From Myxococcus stipitatus (GTDB taxonomy: Bacteria; Myxococcota; Myxococcia; Myxococcales; Myxococcaceae), in the NCBI RefSeq assembly GCF_021412625.1, contig NZ_JAKCFI010000004.1:620001-684000 (forward strand): a DNA stretch of 64,000 bases. The letters run 5' to 3'. Positions within the stretch are counted from its first letter, which is position 1. Every line of letters starts with the position of its first letter. This document shows, one piece after another, positions 8,838-17,577 of this stretch. The notes beneath the pieces are model-generated. The model made no database searches. It was not told where the DNA came from and saw nothing but the letters and a program-made list of their open reading frames with translations. The translations under genes and the position numbers were made by a program.

Positions 8838-9506
8838 TCAGCGGCGCGGGCGCCGGGGCCTCCTCACGGCGCGAACCGTGCGGCTCGCTCCCCCACCCGC
8901 GTAGAAGATGTCGCCGCCGTCCGACTCGAGCCCCGAGACGGTCACGCCCTCGGGCAGCGTGAGCCGGACGAGCACCCGACCGTCCTTCGGGTCGATGCGG
9001 CGGATGTCGCTCGAATCATCTTCCGCGGTGCCGTGCCACAGCTCGCCCTCCACCCACGTCACGCCGGTGACGAAGCGCTTGGACTCGAGGGTGCGCAGGA
9101 CGGCGCCCGTCTCGGGGTCGATTTGATGAATCACCCGGCCACGAAACTGCCCCACCCATAGGAACCCCTCGGCCCAGGTGAGCCCCGAGTGGTTGCCATG
9201 GCCGGGGGCCGGCACGGTCTTCAGCACCTGTCCCGTCGCGGGGTCGATCTTCCGGATGCGGCCCTCGCCGAGCTGAAAGAGATGCCGGCCATCGAAAGCG
9301 GTCCCCGCGTCGCACGGCACGTCGAGGGTGCGCACGGGTTCACCACTCGCCGGGTCGAAGGCCTGAAGCGTCTTGCCTCCGGCGAACCAGACGTTCTCGC
9401 CGTCATACGTCACGCCATGGACGCGCGAGGCGACCTCGAATGGGCCGTACTCCCGGAGAATCTCCGCTGGCTGTATCTCTTCCGCCTCGCTCCGCGTCTC
9501 GTCCAT
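8838..9506 (-). CDS. Beta-propeller (glutamine-cyclotransferase-like) protein
   Basis: 222 residues, ATG at 9506 with GGAG about eight bases upstream. There is no signal peptide. The sequence is a run of roughly 40-residue blades with the pattern GLTWxEGxLWVG...I.QIDPETG.VLRTL, seen as GVTYDGENVWFAG, GLTWAEGFLWVGQF and GVTWVEGELWHG. This is the fold of Vgb/glutamine-cyclotransferase-like propellers, but I saw no catalytic signature and do not assign an enzyme activity. It ends with an Arg/Pro-rich tail. It follows the winged-helix regulator gene by 33 bases on the same strand and is probably cotranscribed with it. Confidence 0.8.
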   Translation of the reverse strand: MDETRSEAEEIQPAEILREYGPFEVASRVHGVTYDGENVWFAGGKTLQAFDPASGEPVRTLDVPCDAGTAFDGRHLFQLGEGRIRKIDPATGQVLKTVPAPGHGNHSGLTWAEGFLWVGQFRGRVIHQIDPETGAVLRTLESKRFVTGVTWVEGELWHGTAEDDSSDIRRIDPKDGRVLVRLTLPEGVTVSGLESDGGDIFYAGGGASRTVRAVRRPRRPRR

Positions 9507-9539
9507 GTCCGTGCTCCGTCCCTCGCCCCGTGGCCCGCT

Positions 9540-10760
9540 CTACTCGAAGAGCGTGGACGCCGGGAGTAACAAAGTCGTCGTGAAGCCACTGACAGGAGGC
9601 GCCACCCAGCGTCGCGCGCGGCCACCGCCGAGCGCGCGGACCTGTCCGTCCTCCGCCAGCGAGGAGAGGACGCGTTGCACCGTGCGTTGACTCGCGCCGA
9701 GCACGAGCGCGAGCGCCGAGGTCGACCAATGTTCACCGTCCGCGAGCAGCGCCAAAACGGCGCCGCCCGCTCCCTCGACGGGCGGCGCGAGGACCCGCGC
9801 CTCCATCGAATGCCGCGGAGCCAGGGCGAAGCCAGACGGGGTTGCCCGGATATCCGCCAGGTCGCGCAACCGCGCTCTCAGGCGGCCCAGCTCGACTCGC
9901 AGGCGCACGCGATAGGATGCGTTCACGCGCCGCGCTCCGAAGACGTGCCGGGCGAGGTCGTCTCGCGAGGCCTCGCCAGGCCAGGCCTCGGCCAGCACGC
10001 GCAGGAGTCCGAACAGCACGGGGCGAGTGGCCAGCGTCACGACGCGCTCGCGCGCGTGGACCGTTCGGCGGCAGGCGTTGACGACGAGGTGCCCCGAGCC
10101 CAGCAGCGACTCGACCTCATCGAGCACGACCTGTCTCGCCTCGCCCCGGACGATGACCCGCGCGGCGGGGAGGCTCAGGACACGAGCGGCATGCTCGACC
10201 TCGGCCTCGAGAGAGGGGATGCGCGCACGTCCGGCGGCGCTCCGCGCGTGTTCGAGCGCGACGCGGGCGGCACGGGTGGCCCCTCGCCGCAGCGCCACCT
10301 CGAGCTGCAGCAGATGCGCGACAGCCAAGGTCATCGCGGAGGCACCGACGAGGTCGAGCTCGGCCACGGCCCGCTCGGCCTCCTCGATGCGTCCTAGCAA
10401 CAGGGCTCGCCGCGCCTGCAACAACCGCGTGTAGCGCGCGTTCCGCGAGTCACCGTGGCGAATGAAGGTGCGCAGCGCTTCTCCGAGCGTGAGGTCGGCT
10501 CCTCCGAAGTCCCGAGACGCGAGCGCCACCTCCGCCTCCGCGACGTTGCAGCGAGCCCGCGCGAGGGCGTCGCTGGAGCCGTAGGCGCGAGCCGCGCGCC
10601 GCAGGAGCTGCGTCGCCTTCTCGAACACCCCCATCTGTGCCATGGCGATGCCTCTCACGGCCAACGCCGGCGCGTCCTCTCGGAGCGCCACGCGCTGGAG
10701 TGCACCCAGGGGGTCTCCCTCCCCCAGTGCCCGAGCCGCCGCCGTGATGAGTGCATCCAT
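9540..10760 (-). CDS. Large winged-helix regulator with helical-repeat N-terminus
   Basis: 406 residues from the ATG at 10760 (MDALITAAAR), preceded by GGAGG at nine bases; an ATG at 10769 is also possible. Residues ~1-190 are alanine-rich helical repeats resembling TPR units (GVFEKATQLLRRAARAYG, AEAEVALASRDFGGADL). Residues ~215-310 look like an OmpR/BTAD winged helix (VLFGLLRVLAEAWPGEASRDDLARHVFG...RVELGRLRARL). The C-terminal ~70 residues contain a further helix-turn-helix (ALALVLGASQRTVQRVLSSLAEDG). The order TPR, winged helix, HTH is unlike the usual SARP layout. It diverges from the DUF899 gene at 10875, its probable target. Function is inferred from folds read by eye. Confidence 0.75.
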   Translation of the reverse strand: MDALITAAARALGEGDPLGALQRVALREDAPALAVRGIAMAQMGVFEKATQLLRRAARAYGSSDALARARCNVAEAEVALASRDFGGADLTLGEALRTFIRHGDSRNARYTRLLQARRALLLGRIEEAERAVAELDLVGASAMTLAVAHLLQLEVALRRGATRAARVALEHARSAAGRARIPSLEAEVEHAARVLSLPAARVIVRGEARQVVLDEVESLLGSGHLVVNACRRTVHARERVVTLATRPVLFGLLRVLAEAWPGEASRDDLARHVFGARRVNASYRVRLRVELGRLRARLRDLADIRATPSGFALAPRHSMEARVLAPPVEGAGGAVLALLADGEHWSTSALALVLGASQRTVQRVLSSLAEDGQVRALGGGRARRWVAPPVSGFTTTLLLPASTLFE

Positions 10761-10874
10761 GACGCACATCCTCCGGCACCCCTTCCGTGTTGGGAAGCCC
10801 GTCGCCTTTGTTACTCCCCGCTCGCGCTGCCCGCCGATTACGTCTGGGCCATCCACCCCACCGGAGGAATCACG

Positions 10875-11582
10875 GTGACACACGTCAAGACGGAGTCGAG
10901 GAGTGAGTGGCTGGCCGCGCGCAAGGAGCTGTTGGCCAAGGAGAAGGCCCTCACGCGGATGCGCGACGAGCTGAGCGCCACACGCCGCACCCTGCCCTGG
11001 CTGCGCGTGGCCGAGCCCTACGTGTTCGATGGCCCCGAGGGCAAGGAGACGCTCGCGCAGCTCTTCGCGGGCCGAAGCCAGTTGCTCGTCTACCACTTCA
11101 TGTTCGCACCCGAATGGGAGAACGGCTGCAAGAGCTGTTCGTTCTGGGCCGACTCCTTCAACGGAGTCGTCGAGCACCTGCGCCAGCGGGACGTCAGCTT
11201 CGTCGCCATCTCCCGCGCGGAGCTGCCGAAGCTGCAGGCGTTCCGACAGCGGATGGGCTGGCGCTTCAAGTGGGTGTCATCGCAGGGAAGCGAGTTCAAC
11301 TACGACTTCCAGGTGTCCTTCCGCGCGGACGCCGTGGCGCGTGGCGAGGCCGTCTACAACTACGCGCCGCTGCCGCACTCCGCTTCGGACATGCCGGGCT
11401 TCAGTGTCTTCTCGAAGGACGAGCGCGGCGACGTCTTCCACACCTACGGGACCTACGGGCGAGGCATCGATCCGGTCAACACGGCGTATCAGCTCCTGGA
11501 CCTCGTCCCGAAGGGCCGAGACGAGGACGGGTTGCCGTCGCCGATGCACTGGGTTCGCCTGCGGGACGCGTATGGCCCCTGA
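10875..11582 (+). CDS. DUF899 thioredoxin-like protein
   Basis: 235 residues. The GTG at 10875 is chosen because GGAGG lies seven bases upstream and begins VTHVKTESRSEWLAAR, the usual start of this family. Features are a helical N-terminus, the PWLRV..PYVFDGPEG stretch, and the core LLVYHFMFAPEWENGCKSCSFWADSFNG. The GCKSCSFWAD motif places two cysteines (C-x-x-C) where peroxiredoxin-like thioredoxin folds carry theirs. DUF899 proteins are soluble and of unknown activity, often suspected of redox roles. The stop overlaps the start of a small membrane protein carrying a CPLC motif. The divergent winged-helix regulator is likely its controller. Confidence 0.88.
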   Translation: MTHVKTESRSEWLAARKELLAKEKALTRMRDELSATRRTLPWLRVAEPYVFDGPEGKETLAQLFAGRSQLLVYHFMFAPEWENGCKSCSFWADSFNGVVEHLRQRDVSFVAISRAELPKLQAFRQRMGWRFKWVSSQGSEFNYDFQVSFRADAVARGEAVYNYAPLPHSASDMPGFSVFSKDERGDVFHTYGTYGRGIDPVNTAYQLLDLVPKGRDEDGLPSPMHWVRLRDAYGP

Positions 11583-11859
11583 GCATCAGGCGGGCCCACG
11601 GGGGGAGCGCCGCCTGGCGGTGCGTGCTCCCGCGATATCGCTGATCCTGGGGCTCATGGCCGCGCTCGTCCCGAAATGCCCGTTGTGCCTGGTCGCGTAC
11701 CTGCCGGTGCTCGGGGTGACGGTCGGCGCCGCGGGAACCCTCAGCGCGATGCTGCGTCCCGCGGGCTTCGCCGTGGCGACCCTCTCCCTGGGCTTCATCG
11801 TTGTTCGTCGCGTGCGCAAGCAGACGCACATCCGGCGAGCCCGACAGCGAATGACCTGA
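11572..11859 (+). CDS. Small two-helix membrane protein with CPLC motif
   Basis: 95 residues. The ATG at 11572 overlaps the last 11 bases of the DUF899 gene, so translation is probably coupled. Two hydrophobic segments lie at roughly residues 20-48 and 56-78, the first containing VPKCPLCLVAYLP, a CxxC pair within or at the edge of the membrane. The C-terminus is short and strongly basic (RRVRKQTHIRRARQR), predicted cytosolic. The arrangement recalls MerC/MerF-type or membrane redox proteins, but I cannot assign it to a named family. Coupling to a CxxC thioredoxin-like protein suggests a shared redox or metal task; this is inference. Confidence 0.75.
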   Translation: MAPEHQAGPRGERRLAVRAPAISLILGLMAALVPKCPLCLVAYLPVLGVTVGAAGTLSAMLRPAGFAVATLSLGFIVVRRVRKQTHIRRARQRMT

Positions 11860-11872
11860 CCCGCCACGCCCC

Positions 11873-11931
11873 CGCCTGGCTCCAACAATGACTCGACCGC
11901 GGCCCCCCAGTCCTCGTGGATGAGCCAGGCG
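11873..11931. terminator. Long-loop inverted repeat between convergent genes
   Basis: CGCCTGGCTC at 11873-11882 is perfectly complementary to GAGCCAGGCG at 11922-11931. The 39-base loop is long for an intrinsic terminator. Its position between the convergent CPLC protein and permease genes is the main support. Confidence 0.3.
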
Positions 11932-11945
11932 GTCGCGCGTCGACC

Positions 11946-14396
11946 TCACCGCAGGGCGATTTGTGGGTCCACGCGGGTGGCGCGATGGGCGGGCAGCCAC
12001 GTGGCCAGCAGCGCGACGAGCGTCACCAGCGCGGCGAGCGCGCCGAAGACGAGCGGGTCCGTCGTGCTCACGCCGTACAGCAGGCTGGCCATGACCCGCG
12101 TCAGCGCGAAGGCTCCCACCAAGCCCAGGCCCACCCCCAGCAGGGCCAGCCGCATCCCGTGGCCCAGCACCAGTCGCAGCACGTCGGAGGGCTGGGCGCC
12201 GAGCGCCATGCGGATGCCCATCTCCCGCGTGCGCTGACGCACGGCGTACGCCATCACCCCGGACAGCCCCACACCCGCCAGCAGCAGGGACATCCCCGCG
12301 AAGAGCGCCACGACGAAGGACATGAACCGTGGGCGCGCGGTGGACTCCGCCAGCCGCTGCGCCATCGTGCGCACGTCGGCCAGGGGCAGCTCCCTGTCCA
12401 GCTCGCCCACCGCCGCTCGCACGGAGGGAATCACCGCCGCCGGGTCGCCCTGGGTGCGCGCCACGAACGACGTGAAGAAGAACGTGCGCTGGAGGGTCGC
12501 CACGTACGCCTCCGGGCGGGCCTCCTTCGCGGGCCCGTCGTACTTCACGTCGCCCACCACGCCGACCACCGTGAGCATGGGCGTGGCCTCGCCTCCCAGC
12601 CGGAGGCGCTGACCCACCGCGTCCTGTCCCGGGAAGTGCTGGCGCGCGGCCGTCTGGTTCAACAGCACCACCGGCTCCGACTTCGCGGTGTCCGTCGTCG
12701 CCACGTCGCGGCCCTGGAGCAGCGGAATCCCCAGGGTCCGCAAGTAGCCGGGGGTGATGGCTTGGAATCCCACCGAGGGCCGCTCCGACACCGGCACCGG
12801 CCGGCCCTCGACCTCCAACGAGAGCCAGATGTTGGCGCCTCCCATCGGCAGGTCGGAGATGGCCCCCGCGCCCTGGACCCCGGGCACCTGCGAAACGCGC
12901 TCCACCACCTGCTGGAAGAACGCGGCCTGTCGCGCCTCGTCTGGATAGCGCTCCGGTGGCAACGACATGCTCCAGGTGAGCACTCCCTCTTCCTGGAACC
13001 CCGGCTCCACGTCCTGGAGTCGCCACAGGCTGCGCACGAGCAACCCGGCGCTGATGAGGAGCACCACCGCCAGGGCCACCTCTCCCACCACCAGCGCGTC
13101 GCGCGAGCGGTGCCCGCCCACGAGCCGCCCCCCGCCCGACTGCCGCAACACCCCGTTCAGGTCCGGGGTGGAGGCCTGGAGCGCGGGGAGCAGCCCGAAG
13201 AGGACCCCGGTCCCCAGCGTCATGCACACGGTGAAGGCCAGCACGCGACCGTCCACGCCCACCTCCTCCAGCCGTGGAACCTCCGGCGGCACCAGCCCCA
13301 ACATGGCGTCCAGCCCCCAGGCGGCGAGCAGCAGGCCGAGCGCGCCCGCGATGAGGGACAGGAGCACGCTCTCGGTGAGCAGCTGTCGCGCCAACCGCCA
13401 GCGCCCCGCCCCCAGCGCGGCCCGCACCGCCATCTCCGGACGGCGCGCGGCGGCGCGCACGAGGAAGAGATTGGCCACGTTCGCGCACGCGATGGCCAGC
13501 ACCAACCCCACGGCCCCGAGAAGGATGAAGAGCACCGGCCGCACGTCGCCCAGGAGCTGCTCCCGCAGCGGCACCAGGGTGATTCCGGAGTCCTGGTTCG
13601 TCTCGGGATGGAGCTGGGTCAGCGTGTCGGCGAGGGCGCTCATCACCTGGGTGGCGCGCTCCAGCGACACGCCCGGCTTCAACCGCCCGAGCACTCGCAG
13701 GTAGCTCGTGCCGCGCGATTGGCTCAGGTCCACCGTGGCGTCGGGCCCCAACTGCGGGATGTCGTGCAGGGGCGCGGGAACCCAGAGTTGCGGCGCGTCG
13801 GTGGGGGAGGCGCCCGCGGGCACCAGCGCCGGGATGCGGAAGCGCTCCGGCATCACCCCGAGCACCTCGTAGCTCCGGCCGTCGAGCCGCACCTGGCGCC
13901 CGACGACGTGAGGGTCCTCGGCGAAGCGCGTCTTCCAGAGCCCGTGGCTGAGCACGGCCACCTGCCGGGGCCCCGTGTCCTCACCCGGGCCCTGGAAGAC
14001 GGTGCCCAGCGCGGGGGCCACGCCGAGCACCTGGAAGAAGTTCGAGGAGACGCTGGCCGCGCGCAGCCGCTCGGGCGTGCCGTCCCCCGTCAGGTTGACG
14101 GAGAGCGGGGCGATGGCGGCCATCGACTCGAAGACGTCGTCCTGCCTCCGCCAGTCGAGGAAGTTCGCGGGCGACACCGTCCAGCGCGGCGAGGCGGGCA
14201 GCCGCGTCCACGCCATCACCAACCGGTCCTGGTCGGGGAAGGGCAGGGGCGACAGGAGGACCGCGTTCACCACGCTGAAGATGGCCGTGTTCGCGGCGAT
14301 GCCCAGCGCCAGCGTCGCCACCGCGATGGCGGTGAAGGCGGGGTGCTTGGTGAGCATTCGCAGCGCGTGGCGAAGCTCCTGGAGGAAGTCGGTCAT
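11946..14396 (-). CDS. MacB/FtsX-type duplicated permease (ADOP family)
   Basis: 816 residues; ATG at 14396 with GGAG six bases upstream. It starts ELRHALRMLTKHPAFTAIAV, with the first membrane helix and a MacB periplasmic core domain (FSVVNAVLLSPLPF, then a beta-rich ~200-residue region). The next block of three helices ends with PEMAVRAALGAGRWRL. The whole unit then repeats, closing with TREMGIRMALGAQPSDV and a final helix block. This double layout without a fused ATPase defines the ADOP group (acidobacterial duplicated orphan permease) of MacB-like exporters. Such proteins are thought to work as mechanotransmitting efflux or lipoprotein-handling permeases. No ABC ATPase gene is adjacent, so its partner must be encoded elsewhere. 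Confidence 0.92.
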   Translation of the reverse strand: MTDFLQELRHALRMLTKHPAFTAIAVATLALGIAANTAIFSVVNAVLLSPLPFPDQDRLVMAWTRLPASPRWTVSPANFLDWRRQDDVFESMAAIAPLSVNLTGDGTPERLRAASVSSNFFQVLGVAPALGTVFQGPGEDTGPRQVAVLSHGLWKTRFAEDPHVVGRQVRLDGRSYEVLGVMPERFRIPALVPAGASPTDAPQLWVPAPLHDIPQLGPDATVDLSQSRGTSYLRVLGRLKPGVSLERATQVMSALADTLTQLHPETNQDSGITLVPLREQLLGDVRPVLFILLGAVGLVLAIACANVANLFLVRAAARRPEMAVRAALGAGRWRLARQLLTESVLLSLIAGALGLLLAAWGLDAMLGLVPPEVPRLEEVGVDGRVLAFTVCMTLGTGVLFGLLPALQASTPDLNGVLRQSGGGRLVGGHRSRDALVVGEVALAVVLLISAGLLVRSLWRLQDVEPGFQEEGVLTWSMSLPPERYPDEARQAAFFQQVVERVSQVPGVQGAGAISDLPMGGANIWLSLEVEGRPVPVSERPSVGFQAITPGYLRTLGIPLLQGRDVATTDTAKSEPVVLLNQTAARQHFPGQDAVGQRLRLGGEATPMLTVVGVVGDVKYDGPAKEARPEAYVATLQRTFFFTSFVARTQGDPAAVIPSVRAAVGELDRELPLADVRTMAQRLAESTARPRFMSFVVALFAGMSLLLAGVGLSGVMAYAVRQRTREMGIRMALGAQPSDVLRLVLGHGMRLALLGVGLGLVGAFALTRVMASLLYGVSTTDPLVFGALAALVTLVALLATWLPAHRATRVDPQIALR

Positions 14397-14544
14397 GTGG
14401 GCTCCCGCGCGACAGTCTGCGCGGGCCCGGGAGAGCAAGGGGCGCGCCAGCGAGGGCCCGCGTCGTGTCGCGAGCCACGGTCCGTCGTCCGGCGGTGTCC
14501 GCCTGCCCGCTCCTGGGAACGCGCTTCCCACATCCGGACAGGGT

Positions 14545-15681
14545 TCAGGTGGACAGCTCGATGGTCAGGTCCGGGCGCGCCTGCTTCAGGGCTTCGATTG
14601 ACTCGGCGGGGAGCCGCGTCTGTCGCAGGACCAGGGTCTGGAGGGCGGGCATGCGGCCGAGCCAGTCGGGCAGCGAGGTGAGCGGCGCGGCCTTGAGGTT
14701 GAGGTAGCGCAGCTTCGGGAGCTGGAGGAGCGTCTCGGGGAGGTCCTTCACCCCGGTGCCGTCCAGGGCGAGTGACTCCAGGGACTGCAGCCGGGCCAGC
14801 TCGGCGGGGAGCGACGTCAGCTCGGGGTTGTTGGAGAGGTTGAGGTTCTTGAGCTTCGTGAGCCGTCCCAGCGCGCTGGACAGGAGGACCAGCCTCACGC
14901 CGGTCGCGGACAGGCTCTCCAGCTCCGTGAACTCGCCCACCATGTCCGGCAGCACGCGCAGCGTCGCGGTGTGGAGGAAGAGGTGCTTCGTGTTCCGCGG
15001 ATGGCCCGCCAGCACGGCCGCCGCGCGCTCCTCGCGGGCCTGGGTCGCCGTCGCGCCATACGAGTCCAGGAGCAGGTCGAGCGGGTCCCCCAACGCGTCG
15101 TCGCGGACCTTGCGCGGGGTGGCGGCCTGTTTGCCCAGCGCCCCCAGCTTCTTGGCGAGCCAGGCCGTGAAGGTGCCCTGCTCGAGCGTGGGCAGGCTGT
15201 CTTCCACGGACCAGACCACGAGCCCATCCCCCTGGGCGCTCTTGCCGAAGCAGTAGCCGTTGATGTCGTTGAGGTCCTCCGACGCGAACATCACGAAGCG
15301 GTAGTCGTGGCGACCCGCCTCGCGCTCCTCGCGCACCACCGTCCACGGGCGACCCGGCTCGCCCATGCCTTGCGACGCCTGCACGCGCCAGCGCGGGGGG
15401 AGGAAGGCCAGACCCTTCTTCCCGGGGTTCACCCAGCGGTAGCCCAGCTCCTCGACGAAGCGCTGGTAGTCGTCGGGGAGCAGCGCGCCCAGGTCGGGCG
15501 CGTGCTCGAACGTCATCGCCAGGGGTTCCAGCTCGCTCGGGTACTGCCCGGAGGTCCGTGGGCCCAGGGCCTCCCCGAGTCGGGCCTCCAGCTCCCTCCA
15601 CTGCGTCGCGAGTTCAGCGGGGGTCGGCGTGGCCGGCTTCTTCGTGGGGGAGGTGCGCGAGGTCGTCTTCTTGGTTGCCAT
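14545..15681 (-). CDS. SUKH-like domain plus leucine-rich-repeat protein
   Basis: 378 residues from MATKKTT (ATG 15681); an in-frame ATG at 15714 would add 11 residues. A basic, Ser/Thr/Pro-rich N-terminus is followed by a domain at ~50-165 with LGALLPDDYQRFVEELGYRW, FLPPRW and a WSVEDSLPTLEQGTFTAWL end, which resembles SMI1/KNR4 (SUKH) proteins. SUKH domains often act as immunity proteins to secreted toxins. Residues ~235-370 are leucine-rich repeats (LTKLKNLNLSNNPELTSLPAELARLQSLESLALDGT, LPKLRYLNLKAAPLTSLPDWL). There is no signal peptide, so it is cytosolic. No toxin gene was seen next to it. It sits 148 bases upstream of the permease gene. Confidence 0.8.
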   Translation of the reverse strand: MATKKTTSRTSPTKKPATPTPAELATQWRELEARLGEALGPRTSGQYPSELEPLAMTFEHAPDLGALLPDDYQRFVEELGYRWVNPGKKGLAFLPPRWRVQASQGMGEPGRPWTVVREEREAGRHDYRFVMFASEDLNDINGYCFGKSAQGDGLVVWSVEDSLPTLEQGTFTAWLAKKLGALGKQAATPRKVRDDALGDPLDLLLDSYGATATQAREERAAAVLAGHPRNTKHLFLHTATLRVLPDMVGEFTELESLSATGVRLVLLSSALGRLTKLKNLNLSNNPELTSLPAELARLQSLESLALDGTGVKDLPETLLQLPKLRYLNLKAAPLTSLPDWLGRMPALQTLVLRQTRLPAESIEALKQARPDLTIELST

Positions 15682-15753
15682 GGCGGTGTGAGCCCAACCC
15701 GGAGTGTCCGGCATACCCCTACCGGTCCCGCGAGGGGCTCACAAGGGCTTCGC

Positions 15754-16629
15754 TCAGCGCACGAACCGGGTGAGCGCGGCGAAGTCGTCCTTCCCGTGCC
15801 CGGCCTTCAGTGCCTTCTGGAAGAACGCATCCATGGCCTCGGGGAGGCTCCGGTCGACGCCGCGCTCCTTGCACAGGTCCAGCAGGTGCTTGAAGGCGAC
15901 GTAGTGCGTCTCGAGGGTCGCGAGGGTCTGCGCGTCGGCGCCCACGTCGTCGCGTTGCAGGCGCGCCATGACGTCGCGCTCGGCGCCGTCGACGACGGGG
16001 ACGGTGGCCTTCAGGAACGTCTCCAGCGTCGAGAGCGGCAGCCGCTCCGCGCGGCTGATGGCCGCCGCCTGGAGGATGCCGAACAACGAACCCCACATCT
16101 GGAAGAGCAGGGCGCTGTCGAGCGCGGAGGCATGTCCCTCGTCCTCGCCCACGTGCTGGGTGTTGCCTCCGAGCACGCGCAGGACGGGCTCGTACCGCTC
16201 GAACAGCGGCTTGGGGCCGGCGTACAGCAGCGTCCCCTCGGGGCGCCCGATGAAGTCGGGAGTCCCCATGATGGCGCCGTCCAGGTAGGAGATGCCGTGG
16301 CGCCGCGCCCACGCCGCCTGTTCGCGCGCGAGGGCCGGTGAGCCGGAGGTGAGCTGCACGAGCAGCTTGCCGCGCAGCGCCCGCGTCGCCTCGTCGGGTC
16401 GCAGGAGCTGGTCGCTGGTGCCGTAGTCGTTGACGTTCACCACCACCACCTCGGCGGTGGAGATGGCGTCGCGGACGTCCTGGGCGACGCGCGCGCCCAG
16501 CGCGGCCAGCGGCTCGCACTTCGCGCGGGTGCGGTTCCAGACCGTCGTGGGGTGTCCCTGCTGGAGGAACGCCTTGACCAGCGCGGAGCCCATGCGTCCC
16601 GCGCCGATGACCGTGATGTTCGTCTTCAT
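15754..16629 (-). CDS. NADP-dependent imine-reductase / hydroxyisobutyrate-dehydrogenase-like enzyme
   Basis: 291 residues from MKTNITVIG (ATG 16629), with GGGAG eight bases upstream; an ATG at 16644 is less well placed. The N-terminal Rossmann fold has VIGAGRMGSALVKAFLQQGH and VWNRTRAK, the latter with the Asn-Arg-Thr typical of NADPH specificity. The GxxGxxG core is followed by the substrate segment YLDGAIMGTP seen in imine reductases and reductive aminases, in place of the strict DAPVSGG of hydroxyisobutyrate dehydrogenases. The C-terminal half is all-helical, as in this superfamily. It follows the SDR gene with a 19-base gap and is almost certainly cotranscribed. Substrate unknown. Confidence 0.85.
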   Translation of the reverse strand: MKTNITVIGAGRMGSALVKAFLQQGHPTTVWNRTRAKCEPLAALGARVAQDVRDAISTAEVVVVNVNDYGTSDQLLRPDEATRALRGKLLVQLTSGSPALAREQAAWARRHGISYLDGAIMGTPDFIGRPEGTLLYAGPKPLFERYEPVLRVLGGNTQHVGEDEGHASALDSALLFQMWGSLFGILQAAAISRAERLPLSTLETFLKATVPVVDGAERDVMARLQRDDVGADAQTLATLETHYVAFKHLLDLCKERGVDRSLPEAMDAFFQKALKAGHGKDDFAALTRFVR

Positions 16630-16648
16630 GTTCGTGTCTCCCATGGTT

Positions 16649-17395
16649 TCAGAGCTGCGACAGGCCGCCGTCGACGGGCAGCTCCGCGCCGGTGGTGAAG
16701 GTGGCCTCGAAGCCGAGGAACAGCGCCGCCCGGGCCACCTCGTCGGCGGAGCCGATGCGCTTCATCGGCGTGACGTGCTCGCCCTCCTTCTCGAAGGCGG
16801 CGACCTCCTCCGGCGTGGCGCCGTGGACGCCCAGGGTCGGCGTCTTCGTGAAGCCCGGGCTCAGCGCGTTGACGCGGATGCCCCTGGGCAGCAGCTCCGA
16901 GCCGAGCACCCGGACGAAGGAGCGCACCGCCGCCTTCGAACCGGCGTACGCGCTCATGCCCGGATATCCGGACTCGTCCGCCACGGACGTGACGAAGACG
17001 AAGGCGCCGCCCTCCCGGACGAGCGGCGCCAGCTTCTGCGCCGTGAAGAACGCGCCCTTGGTGTTGACGCCGAACGTCTGGTCGTACTCCGCCTCCGTCA
17101 CCCCCGCGAACATCCCCAGCTTCGCGTACCCCGCGTTGACCACCACGAGGTCGACCTCGCCCAGCGCCTCCTTCACTCGCGAGGCCAGCGCGTCGATGTC
17201 CGTCAGGCTCGCCGTGTCGGACCGCGCCACGTGCGCGCGCGGGCCCAGCTCGCGGCGCGCGGCCTCCAGCCCTTGCGCGTTGCGGCCCGAGAGCAGCACC
17301 TCCGCGCCCTCCCCGAGCAGCGCCTTCACCGTCGCCAGACCGATGCCCGCCGTCCCTCCGGTGACGACGGCCTTCTTCCCCGAATACCTGCCCAT
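16649..17395 (-). CDS. SDR-family oxidoreductase
   Basis: 248 residues; ATG at 17395 with GGAG five bases upstream. Classical short-chain dehydrogenase: cofactor motif VTGGTAGIG at ~9-17, an Arg after the second strand (LLSGRNAQG) favouring NADP, the NAG motif (VVNAGY), catalytic Ser in VFVTSVA, and the YxxxK pair in YAGSKAAV. It ends with PVDGGLSQL, as is usual. It is the first gene of a two-gene unit with the imine-reductase-like enzyme and diverges from an AraC-type regulator across 182 bases. The pair may reduce a shared aldehyde, imine or ketone substrate; this is inference. Confidence 0.92.
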   Translation of the reverse strand: MGRYSGKKAVVTGGTAGIGLATVKALLGEGAEVLLSGRNAQGLEAARRELGPRAHVARSDTASLTDIDALASRVKEALGEVDLVVVNAGYAKLGMFAGVTEAEYDQTFGVNTKGAFFTAQKLAPLVREGGAFVFVTSVADESGYPGMSAYAGSKAAVRSFVRVLGSELLPRGIRVNALSPGFTKTPTLGVHGATPEEVAAFEKEGEHVTPMKRIGSADEVARAALFLGFEATFTTGAELPVDGGLSQL

Positions 17396-17577
17396 GATGG
17401 CTCCTTGCCCGTAGCGGTGGCGCTCACGGCGGGCGCCCATCGGCATGGCGCCTCCGCTCCCGTCCGCCGCGTGTGAAGTGTGTGTGGCGCGTTGAATACC
17501 GGCGGCCCTCGCGCGGGTCGCGCACGCCTGGATGATTCGAGAGCACGAATGGCCGGGCGTCCCTATATTCGGGAGTC

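Noticed and set aside
9562..10818. GGGAGTAACAAAG at 9562-9574 and its exact reverse complement at 10806-10818 flanking the winged-helix gene
   Set aside because: A 13-base match is expected many times by chance in 64 kb, and one copy is coding sequence.
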